DNA of 7,258 nt, taken from contig JAFLJV010000075.1 of assembly GCA_022712845.1 (NCBI GenBank), positions 1 to 7,258 on the forward strand, given 5' to 3'. The position numbers and the translations under genes are program-made. The notes under the pieces are model-generated. The model was not told the DNA's origin, searched no databases, and was given only the letters and a program-made list of their open reading frames with translations. Of this stretch, positions 1 through 6,179 are shown piece by piece. This DNA is from Sulfurimonas sp. Lineage in GTDB: Bacteria > Campylobacterota > Campylobacteria > Campylobacterales > Sulfurimonadaceae. Positions within the stretch are counted from its first letter, which is position 1. Each line of letters starts with the position of its first letter.

Positions 1-931
1 TGATATTTTTTTAGCATCAAAGATAGATCAAAGTCGTTCACAGATAGCTCAATTGATAAAAAAAGAATTTGTATATGTAGATGAAAAACCTGTCTCTCGT
101 GCAGGTGTAAAGCTTAAAATAAATCAAAATGTAAAAGTAGAATTTCCGCAGGTAAATCCTCAACCAGCATTAGATATAGATTTTGATGTTGAAATTTTAT
201 ATGAAGATGATGATGTTTTAGTTATTAATAAACCAAGTGGGGTTACTGTTCATCCAGCTCCAAGCGTAAAAGAAGCAACATTAGTTGATTGGTTAAAGCA
301 TAAAAATATTAGACTCTCTACAATAAGTGGAGAGGAGCGTCATGGAATAGTCCACAGACTTGATAAAGGAACTAGTGGAACTATGATAATTGCAAAAAAT
401 AATGAAGCACATGAGTTTTTGTCATCTCAACTACAAGATAGAAGTATGGGACGTTATTATCTAGCAGTTATAAATCCACCTCTAAAAGATGATATTACAA
501 CAATAGATAAACATATTGATAGAAATCCAAATAATAGACTTAAAATGGCTTGTATCAATAACAAAGGTAAAAATGCAAAAACAATGTTTAAATCACTCGC
601 TCTTAGTAGTGATGAAAACACTCAACTTATAGCATGTAAACTCTTTACTGGAAGAACACATCAAATTCGTGTGCATCTAGAAACAATTAATCGCCATATC
701 ATTGGTGATCACATATATGCAATAAGCCCAAAACAAGAGAAATCGGAACGCATTTTGCTTCACGCATACATGATATACTTTATTCATCCAGTGAGTAAAG
801 AAAAACTCTCATTTACTGCACCTTTTGATGCTTATATGAGTAAACATATAGATAAAAAATTTAATTTGGAGAGTATAAATGAAGTTATTGACACAGATAA
901 CATTATTAGTAGTTTCACTACTAATTCTTAG
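1..931 (+). CDS. rluD: RluD-type 23S rRNA pseudouridine synthase (5' partial)
   Basis: Isomerises uridine to pseudouridine in RNA, in the cytoplasm; by family the target is large-subunit rRNA, but the exact sites are inferred. The first complete codon is at position 2 and the frame is open to the window edge, so the start lies upstream; 309 codons are visible. The first ~40 visible residues form most of an S4 RNA-binding domain (ends near SRAGVKLK). The catalytic domain follows, with KPSG, the motif HRLDKGTSG (catalytic Asp is visible residue 121, codon 362-364) and GRTHQIRVHL at visible residues 217-226. A TTG at 53 is an internal Leu of the S4 domain, not a start. The last ~17 codons overlap the next gene and lie beyond the usual end of the fold. 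Having an S4 domain, it resembles RluD or RluC rather than RluA; the choice between these two is less certain than the family. Confidence 0.9.
   Translation, partial: DIFLASKIDQSRSQIAQLIKKEFVYVDEKPVSRAGVKLKINQNVKVEFPQVNPQPALDIDFDVEILYEDDDVLVINKPSGVTVHPAPSVKEATLVDWLKHKNIRLSTISGEERHGIVHRLDKGTSGTMIIAKNNEAHEFLSSQLQDRSMGRYYLAVINPPLKDDITTIDKHIDRNPNNRLKMACINNKGKNAKTMFKSLALSSDENTQLIACKLFTGRTHQIRVHLETINRHIIGDHIYAISPKQEKSERILLHAYMIYFIHPVSKEKLSFTAPFDAYMSKHIDKKFNLESINEVIDTDNIISSFTTNS
868..873 (+). promoter_or_regulatory. Shine-Dalgarno site of the FN3 lipoprotein gene, inside rluD
   Basis: GGAGAG lies five bases before the ATG at 879. In the lipoprotein frame a TAA stop (876-878) immediately precedes that ATG, so no earlier start is possible, and the site supports a start inside the rluD coding region. 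Translation of the two genes is probably coupled. Confidence 0.75.
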
Positions 932-2246
932 CGGTTGTGTTCCAAAGGTTACACCAAAGCCAGAAGCAATTATAGATGATACTTTACCTATTATTAAACT
1001 AACAAAAAATGGAACTATTGCTGATATGAATGCAATAGCACTAGAATGGAATTCTTATGATGATCAAAGAGTAAAAGGTGTTTATATTTATAGAATTGTG
1101 TTAAGTGAGGAAACAAAACCAAAAGATGAGTATTATGATACTGTAGATAATCGTTTTGCAACGCACTACCTTGATAATGATGTTACTCCTAGTTCAAAAT
1201 ATAGCTATTATTTTAAAACATTTAGTGATGAAGCAGAGTCAAGAAGAAGTATTGCAACTACTATAGAATCATTAGCCCTTATGGAATCAACAACTTGGAT
1301 ACACAGCATATCCAATATGCCAAGAAGTGCAAAAATTATTTGGAGACCACATACAAATCAAAAAGTTGAGAAATATAGTGTTCAAAGAAGAACTTTAGAA
1401 TCTAAAGATTGGACAAATGTAGCAACTGTAAAAGGAAGATTAAACGCTGAGTATATAGATAAAAAACTTAAAGATGAGTTTACTTATATATATCGTGTTC
1501 GTTCAATAACTTTCGATGATTTAACATCAAACCCATCTCAAGAAGTAAATGTGATAACTAAAGCTTTACCAAATGAGCTAATTAATATTCAAGCTACAAC
1601 AGATTTAGCGAAGAAAATAGAGATAACTTGGGAAAAAGCTACAATAATTGATTTTTCTCATTTTAATATATATAGATCATCTGGTGTTGCTGGAACTTAT
1701 AAATTAATAGCAAAAAGAAGTAAGAATTTTTATCTTGATACAATTGAAAAAGATGCTAAGCAGTATTTTTATAGAGTTAGTACAATTGATAAAGATGGAC
1801 TAGAAAGTATACATGATAATTATTCTATGCAAGGAACAACTATTGTTAAGCCAAAAGCACCGTCAGTAGTTGAGGCTAAGTTAGTTGATGGAATTATAAA
1901 AATATCTTGGCATAATTCAGATAGTAGAGTTGTAAGCTATATTGTTCAAAAAAAAGCTAAGAAAAATCTTTTTGAAAGTACTATAGAAGATTTTCAAAAT
2001 ATAAAAGGTACAGAGTTTATTGATCCTGAAATTCAAGTTGATACAGCGTATTATTATAAAATATATGGGGTAGATAAGAGTGGCGTTATATCAAATCCTA
2101 GTATTGAAGTTGAGATAAAAACTCCAAAAGAGTTATCAGCTCAGACATATAAAAATGTTAAAACTAGTACACTAAAAGTAAAAAATGTACCTATAGAAGA
2201 TATAGGGCATAAAGAAGATGTTATTACACCAGTACTTGATTTTTAA
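879..2246 (+). CDS. flpA: FlpA-like lipoprotein with four fibronectin type III repeats
   Basis: A 455-residue exported lipoprotein. Residues 1-20 are a lipoprotein signal peptide: Lys near the N-terminus, a hydrophobic core, then lipobox LSGC with the lipidated Cys at 20. Residue +2 is Val, not Asp, which favours the outer membrane if the E. coli sorting rule applies. The rest is four FN3-like repeats at about 37-133, 138-230, 231-324 and 326-417. Each has a strand-B Trp (W57, W155, W251, W344, spaced 98, 96 and 93 residues) and a later aromatic strand such as YIYRV, YFYRV or YYYKI. A tail of ~38 residues follows. Repeat 2 holds WRPHTNQKV (155-163), close to the WRPHPDFRV fibronectin-binding segment reported for C. 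jejuni FlpA. The position between rluD and trmB also matches Cj1279c. FlpA orthology is inferred from motif and order; host fibronectin binding is not shown here, and a structural envelope role is equally possible. Confidence 0.85.
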   Translation: MKLLTQITLLVVSLLILSGCVPKVTPKPEAIIDDTLPIIKLTKNGTIADMNAIALEWNSYDDQRVKGVYIYRIVLSEETKPKDEYYDTVDNRFATHYLDNDVTPSSKYSYYFKTFSDEAESRRSIATTIESLALMESTTWIHSISNMPRSAKIIWRPHTNQKVEKYSVQRRTLESKDWTNVATVKGRLNAEYIDKKLKDEFTYIYRVRSITFDDLTSNPSQEVNVITKALPNELINIQATTDLAKKIEITWEKATIIDFSHFNIYRSSGVAGTYKLIAKRSKNFYLDTIEKDAKQYFYRVSTIDKDGLESIHDNYSMQGTTIVKPKAPSVVEAKLVDGIIKISWHNSDSRVVSYIVQKKAKKNLFESTIEDFQNIKGTEFIDPEIQVDTAYYYKIYGVDKSGVISNPSIEVEIKTPKELSAQTYKNVKTSTLKVKNVPIEDIGHKEDVITPVLDF

Positions 2247-2252
2247 AAAAAT

Positions 2253-2257
2253 GGGAA
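2253..2257 (+). promoter_or_regulatory. Weak Shine-Dalgarno site of trmB
   Basis: GGGAA lies four bases before the ATG at 2262, in the 15-nt gap after the flpA stop. The flpA stop (2244-2246) is in the trmB frame, and no ATG, GTG or TTG occurs in that frame between it and 2262, so this start is well fixed. Confidence 0.5.
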
Positions 2258-2261
2258 ATTA

Positions 2262-3434
2262 ATGCCGCATTTACATATATCTAAGTTTAAAAATATTGAA
2301 TTTCCATCACAAGAAGATGGAGTTTCCTTTAATTTTTTTGCAGACAATATAAATAATAAGGAAGAAAAATTAATCTCAGTAACCTTAGAAGATGATAATT
2401 TTTTTCTTCTTGTAAAAGAAGAAAAAGGAAGAAGTCTTTTAAAAACTGATAAATTAACTAGACCTGCATCTATTTATAATGTTCATAAAGCATTACTGGC
2501 TTATGCAAAAAAAGCAAAACTTGATATCATAGATTCAAATGTTGTACAAAGTCAAAAAAATATTCACCTTCAAGAGGTTACAGCCTTAAAAAATATAGAA
2601 TACTTTGCTTCAGGTTTTTCTATTGATAAAGAAGTTAGAGTAGAGGTTGGTTTTGGTTCAGGTAGACATATTTTACATCAAGCAGCTCAAAATCCTGATA
2701 TTTTATTTATTGGTATAGAGATACATAGACCATCAATTGAACAAGTTTTAAAACAAATAACAATTCAAAATCTTGATAATCTATATGTTCTTGATTATGA
2801 TGCAAGACTTTTTATGGAGTTAATTCCATCAAATATAGTGGAAAAAGTTTATGTTCATTTTCCAGTTCCATGGGATAAGAAACCACATCGTAGAGTTATA
2901 TCTACCTCATTTATACAAGAAGCTAGAAGAGTTTTGAAAATTGATGGACAGTTAGAACTTAGAACAGATAGTGAGAATTATTATGCTTATTCATATGAAA
3001 CTTTTATATCTTTTAACAAAACTACTCTTAATATCAATAAGAATAAAGATATAGCCATAAATTCCAAATATGAAGATAGATGGAAAAAAATGGAAAAAAA
3101 TATTTATGATATAACTATGATAAATGAAGAGGACTCACAAGAGTTATCTTTATCTGGTAATTTTAATTTTTCAGAGATTAGATTATCGTATGAAGATCTC
3201 ATAGCATTACATAAGAAAACTCAAAAATTTGATGGAGGATTTATTCATTTTGAGAGAGCGTATAAACTTGAAGATGGAGTCATGCTTCGTATCTCTATGG
3301 GTAGTTTTGATAGACCAGAACATCTATATATAATCATAAAACAAAATAGTGCAAGTTATTTTCCATCACTTCCCCTAAAGTCAAAAAGTAATCTTCTTGC
3401 ACATACATTTTTAGACAAGGTACTTCATGGATAA
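2262..3434 (+). CDS. trmB: tRNA (guanine-N7-)-methyltransferase TrmB, long campylobacterial form
   Basis: Uses S-adenosylmethionine to make m7G at position 46 of the tRNA variable loop, in the cytoplasm. The core covers roughly residues 125-250: SAM-binding EVGFGSG (128-134), the IGIEIHRPS segment, the motif [12 protein letters not shown] (200-211) and LRTDSENY (233-240), the usual TrmB signature near the substrate site. At 390 residues it is much longer than E. coli TrmB (239): ~125 residues precede the core and ~135 follow it. I recall similar long forms in Campylobacter. The usual FPDPW reads FPVPW (Val202). The extensions match no domain I recognise. The gene starts 15 nt after flpA and its last 8 nt overlap ftsE. 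A 10-bp tandem repeat (3081-3100) lies in the C-terminal part. The family call is firm; the role of the extensions is unknown. Confidence 0.92.
   Translation: MPHLHISKFKNIEFPSQEDGVSFNFFADNINNKEEKLISVTLEDDNFFLLVKEEKGRSLLKTDKLTRPASIYNVHKALLAYAKKAKLDIIDSNVVQSQKNIHLQEVTALKNIEYFASGFSIDKEVRVEVGFGSGRHILHQAAQNPDILFIGIEIHRPSIEQVLKQITIQNLDNLYVLDYDARLFMELIPSNIVEKVYVHFPVPWDKKPHRRVISTSFIQEARRVLKIDGQLELRTDSENYYAYSYETFISFNKTTLNINKNKDIAINSKYEDRWKKMEKNIYDITMINEEDSQELSLSGNFNFSEIRLSYEDLIALHKKTQKFDGGFIHFERAYKLEDGVMLRISMGSFDRPEHLYIIIKQNSASYFPSLPLKSKSNLLAHTFLDKVLHG
3081..3100 (+). repeat. Perfect 10-bp tandem duplication inside trmB
   Basis: The unit TGGAAAAAAA occurs twice, back to back, starting at codon 274 of trmB and encoding W-K-K-M-E-K within the C-terminal extension. 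Ten is not a multiple of three, so gain or loss of one unit would shift the frame. It may be chance in an A-rich gene. Confidence 0.9.
3417..3420 (+). promoter_or_regulatory. Shine-Dalgarno site of ftsE, inside trmB
   Basis: AAGG lies six bases before the ftsE ATG at 3427, within the last codons of trmB. It supports the start and suggests coupled translation. Confidence 0.5.
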
Positions 3435-4098
3435 AGTTATAATAGCTAAAGATTTATCACTTTCATACTCTAATAGTGAAACAATTATTAATACAGTAAA
3501 TTTTTCTGTAAATTCTGGAAGTTTTGTTTTTATTACAGGAGCTAGTGGAAGTGGAAAGTCAACACTTTTAAAATCTCTTTTTGGTGCGCTTAAACCTAAG
3601 CAAGGAAGTCTCGTTGTTGGTGGAGTAGAATTAAACAGTGTTTCACGCTCAAAGTTAAACTTTTTAAGACGACATATTGGAGTTGTATTTCAAGATTATA
3701 AACTTGTTAAAGAGTGGAATATTGAAAAAAATATAATGCTTCCACTTCTTATCAATGGGTATATAAAAAGTGTTGCTCAAAATCAAGTAGATAAACTTTT
3801 AAAACATGTAAGATTAAATCATCAAGCAGGGAAATACCCGCAAGAACTTAGTGGTGGTGAACAACAACGTGTTGCAATGGCTAGAGCACTTTCTCATAAT
3901 CCTATACTTATTTTGGCTGATGAGCCAACTGGTAATCTTGATGATTACTCTTCAGAGCTTATTTGGAAATTATTAGAAGGTGCAAATGAGCAGTTAAAAA
4001 CTACAGTAATTGTTGTTACACATCATATTCCTGAAACATTAAGTGTGAATTATAAACATTATCATATAGAATATGGGAGCATAAATGAGGTCAATTAA
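3427..4098 (+). CDS. ftsE: Cell division ATP-binding protein FtsE
   Basis: Cytoplasmic ATPase of the FtsEX complex, an atypical ABC system that passes ATP-driven movement through FtsX to periplasmic murein hydrolase regulation at the division site. All ABC motifs are intact: Walker [10 protein letters not shown] (38-46), Q-loop Gln89 in VFQDYKL, signature LSGGEQQR (141-148), Walker B LILADEP (161-167, Asp165 and Glu166), the GNLD D-loop, and switch His199 in VVTHH. At 223 residues it has the usual FtsE length and no fused domain. Sequence alone could also fit a LolD or MacB-type ATPase, but the adjoining ftsX and EnvC-like genes settle the call. It overlaps trmB by 8 nt and ftsX by 14 nt, which favours coupled, balanced synthesis of the two subunits. 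Confidence 0.93.
   Translation: MDKVIIAKDLSLSYSNSETIINTVNFSVNSGSFVFITGASGSGKSTLLKSLFGALKPKQGSLVVGGVELNSVSRSKLNFLRRHIGVVFQDYKLVKEWNIEKNIMLPLLINGYIKSVAQNQVDKLLKHVRLNHQAGKYPQELSGGEQQRVAMARALSHNPILILADEPTGNLDDYSSELIWKLLEGANEQLKTTVIVVTHHIPETLSVNYKHYHIEYGSINEVN
4075..4079 (+). promoter_or_regulatory. Shine-Dalgarno site of ftsX, inside ftsE
   Basis: GGGAG lies five bases before the ATG at 4085. A TAA in the ftsX frame (4082-4084) directly precedes that ATG, so the start cannot be further upstream. Confidence 0.7.
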
Positions 4099-4897
4099 AA
4101 ATCATCTCTCACTTGTTATAGCACTACTAAGTATACTATTTTCAATTCAGATTTTCTTTATAGTAGATAGAGCAATTGATGCATATAAAGATAATCTTAC
4201 AAACAACTATTCAGTTATAGCAGTTAGTCAAAATAAATTGGATAATAATGTTCTATTAAGTATAAATAAAAATATTTTAAGTATAGAAGAGCTTTCCCCA
4301 GATAGTGTAATAAAAAGATTAAATAGTGATATGCAAAAGAAAAATGTGGAATTATTAAAACTCTCACTTCCTAAATTTTATAAAATAAATCTCAACTCTT
4401 ATCCTAATCCCAAACAAGTGAACCAACTTACATCAGATTTATTAAAAAATAGCTCAATAACAAAAGTAGAAAATTTTTCACAAAATCATAAAACTACATA
4501 TAAACTGCTACTTCTTTTTAAAAATGTTGTAATGATTTTTGCTTTAGTAGTTATAGTTGTGACTTTATTACTTATATTTAAAGAGCTTAAAATTTGGCAG
4601 TATAAACATAAGGAAAGAATGAATATTATGGGGCTCTTTGGAGCAGCTCTTTGGCTTCGCTCAGCTGTTCTTTTTAGATTGGCAATTGTAGATGCACTAA
4701 TTGCTAGTTTTTTAGCCTTAGGGATATTTTTATATTTTTCATCATCACCGTGGGTGTTAGAGCAACTAGATACTATTGGCATAAGTATAGTAATTTTTAA
4801 TCCAATCAATGATTTTGCAATTCTTTTAGGAATTGCTTTAGCAATTTCCATATTTTTAGCATCTATGATAGTTGTAGGACATAAAGAGGAAGTATGA
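4085..4897 (+). CDS. ftsX: Cell division permease-like protein FtsX
   Basis: Inner-membrane partner of FtsE. At 270 residues it shows the four-segment FtsX layout: TM1 about 9-27, a periplasmic domain about 28-139, TM2 about 143-165, TM3 about 193-218 and TM4 about 244-264, with a short cytoplasmic end. The loop before TM3, with ERMNIMGLFGA (177-187), fits the FtsX/MacB-type coupling helix that contacts the ATPase. The first periplasmic loop is the part that, in characterised FtsX proteins, binds the hydrolase or its activator; here it is net basic (about 15 Lys/Arg against 11 Asp/Glu). The N-terminal cytoplasmic part is only ~8 residues, much shorter than in E. coli. The gene overlaps ftsE by 14 nt and the next gene by 4 nt (ATGA). 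Sequence similarity to FtsX is weak, as is normal for this family; topology and context carry the call. Confidence 0.9.
   Translation: MRSIKNHLSLVIALLSILFSIQIFFIVDRAIDAYKDNLTNNYSVIAVSQNKLDNNVLLSINKNILSIEELSPDSVIKRLNSDMQKKNVELLKLSLPKFYKINLNSYPNPKQVNQLTSDLLKNSSITKVENFSQNHKTTYKLLLLFKNVVMIFALVVIVVTLLLIFKELKIWQYKHKERMNIMGLFGAALWLRSAVLFRLAIVDALIASFLALGIFLYFSSSPWVLEQLDTIGISIVIFNPINDFAILLGIALAISIFLASMIVVGHKEEV
4883..4890 (+). promoter_or_regulatory. Shine-Dalgarno site of the EnvC-like gene, inside ftsX
   Basis: AAAGAGGA lies three bases before the ATG at 4894. A TAA in the same frame (4882-4884) excludes an earlier start. The ATGA overlap with the ftsX stop suggests stop-start coupling. Confidence 0.65.
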
Positions 4898-6117
4898 TTC
4901 GTTTATTTATAACTTTAATTTTTATTGCTTTATCTTTAGGGGCATCGAGCAGTACCGAAACTAAGATAAAAAAAACGAGCTCAAATATAAAATCATATTC
5001 TAAAAATCAAGAAAAAATAAATAAAAAAATGTCTCAGAATGCAAAAGCAATTTTAAAGCAAAAGAGAGTAATTCTAAAACAACAGCGATATTTGAAAAAA
5101 TTAAAAAAAGAGCTTTTAGCAAAAGAAAACAATCATAAAGAAAATAAATATTTACTTCGAGAGTTGAAAAATTCTCAAACAATTTTAAAAGAAGATGGAG
5201 ATAGCTTAGAAGAAGAACTTGCTTTTACAATAGCACAAAGTGTTTCTTTATCAATTATTTTAGAAGAGGAATACAGTGCAAGTGAGGAATCTCTTATAGA
5301 GTTTGAAGTTCTTAAACTTATGCTTAAAAATGCAAAAATAAAGATTAAAAAACTTAATGGAAAGTTTTATACTAACTCTCAAAATATCAAATTACTTAAA
5401 AAGAAAACCAATAAACTGAAAAAAGCAATTAAAATTATAGATATAAAAAGAAAAGATTTAATAGCTACACAAATAAAAAATAAAAAAGATTTAAAAAAGC
5501 TAAATACGGCAAAATTATCATATAAGAAAAAGCTAAAAAAAGTTCTAAAAAAACGAGATATACTTAAAAAAACTCTTGCAGATTTAAATATTATAAAGAT
5601 TGATGAAGTTAAAAAAGCTAAAGAAGAAGCTGCCAGAATAAAAGCTTTTAATGCTAAAATTATACTTGCGGATAAAACTCTACCAAAAGTTAAAAAAGTA
5701 GGTAGTAGTTATAAAAGAACTAAAACAAAAAAATATAAAGGTAAAAAAACTATTGCTCCATTTAGTCCTTATACAATTACTAAAAGGTATGGAACATATA
5801 CAGATCCTATATATGGCATAAAAGTTTTTAATGAATCAATATCTCTAAAACCAAGTAAAAAAAATACTAAAGTTAAAACTGTATTTAATGGTAAAGTTAT
5901 ATATGCTGCCAAGTCAGCAGTTTTGGATAAAATAGTGATAATTGAACATAGTAATGGACTCCATACTATTTATGCAAATTTGTCACAAATTTCACCAAAT
6001 ATTAAAAAAGGTAAAAAGATAAAAAAAGGTTATACGATAGGTCGTGTAAATGATGAATTAATTTTTGAAGTAACTCAAAAATCATATCATATAAATCCAA
6101 TAAGACTTTTTCAGTAA
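4894..6117 (+). CDS. envC: EnvC-like murein hydrolase activator (degenerate LytM/M23 domain)
   Basis: A 407-residue secreted protein, probably the periplasmic effector of FtsEX. Residues 1-17 form a signal peptide with no lipobox. Two lysine-rich helical, coiled-coil-prone stretches (about 24-100 and 141-255) flank an acidic segment without Lys, Arg or His (101-140). A basic linker (about 261-285) leads to a C-terminal LytM/M23 fold (about 286-407), recognised by KRYG, NGKVIYA, HSNGLHTIYANLS, the KKG-KKIKKG repeat and IFEV. The zinc ligands are missing: the HxxxD position reads NESIS (Asn313, Ser317), and HLHFE reads ELIFE (388-392). It should therefore not be a peptidase; like E. coli EnvC it should activate a separate amidase, which is not in this window. 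Lysine is 87 of 407 residues. It is last in the apparent operon. 'EnvC-like' rests on architecture and context; databases may call it an M23 peptidase. Confidence 0.88.
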   Translation: MIRLFITLIFIALSLGASSSTETKIKKTSSNIKSYSKNQEKINKKMSQNAKAILKQKRVILKQQRYLKKLKKELLAKENNHKENKYLLRELKNSQTILKEDGDSLEEELAFTIAQSVSLSIILEEEYSASEESLIEFEVLKLMLKNAKIKIKKLNGKFYTNSQNIKLLKKKTNKLKKAIKIIDIKRKDLIATQIKNKKDLKKLNTAKLSYKKKLKKVLKKRDILKKTLADLNIIKIDEVKKAKEEAARIKAFNAKIILADKTLPKVKKVGSSYKRTKTKKYKGKKTIAPFSPYTITKRYGTYTDPIYGIKVFNESISLKPSKKNTKVKTVFNGKVIYAAKSAVLDKIVIIEHSNGLHTIYANLSQISPNIKKGKKIKKGYTIGRVNDELIFEVTQKSYHINPIRLFQ

Positions 6118-6144
6118 TTTATCAGATTTCTTATATAATAATTT

Positions 6145-6153
6145 TGTTATAAT
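6145..6153 (+). promoter_or_regulatory. Extended -10 promoter of thrC
   Basis: TGTTATAAT gives a perfect TATAAT (6148-6153) with the TGn extension directly upstream. No good -35 is seen at 17-bp spacing (GATTTC), which fits the weakly conserved -35 of Campylobacterota vegetative promoters. Transcription would start near 6160, leaving a leader of ~20 nt with a modest AGG (6166-6168) ahead of the ATG at 6180. The whole gap after envC is only 62 bp and holds no clear terminator hairpin, so read-through from the upstream operon is possible. Confidence 0.6.
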
Positions 6154-6179
6154 TGTAAGAAAATTAGGTAAAGAAAAAT

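Larger units (their letters stand above)
1..6117 (+). other. Predicted operon: rluD-flpA-trmB-ftsE-ftsX-envC
   Basis: Six genes on one strand are joined by overlaps of 53, 8, 14 and 4 nt and one gap of 15 nt. No hairpin followed by a T-run is visible between them, and four of the downstream ribosome-binding sites lie inside the preceding gene. The promoter must be upstream of the window. The same order is remembered from Campylobacter jejuni. Co-transcription is inferred from spacing. Confidence 0.75.

Noticed and set aside
53..55. TTG as the start codon of the pseudouridine synthase
   Set aside because: The frame is open to position 2 and the upstream codons encode S4-domain sequence (DIFLASKIDQSRSQIAQ), so TTG is an internal Leu and the gene is cut by the window edge.
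3438..3443. TATAAT as an internal promoter for ftsE
   Set aside because: It lies after the ftsE start codon and lacks the TGn extension; such hexamers are expected by chance at this AT content.
4486..4851. 121-codon minus-strand reading frame opposite ftsX
   Set aside because: It lies wholly within the FtsX membrane-domain coding sequence, resembles no family, and has no ribosome-binding or operon context.
4968..4975. A8 tracts (also 1948-1955 and 5857-5864) as phase-variation switches
   Set aside because: They arise from runs of Lys codons, are no longer than expected in such A-rich DNA, and phase-variable tracts in this phylum are typically longer G/C runs.
5000..5182. 60-codon minus-strand reading frame opposite envC
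   Set aside because: Its Phe/Leu-rich product is the complement of Lys/Asn-rich codons in the coiled coil and is not an independent gene.
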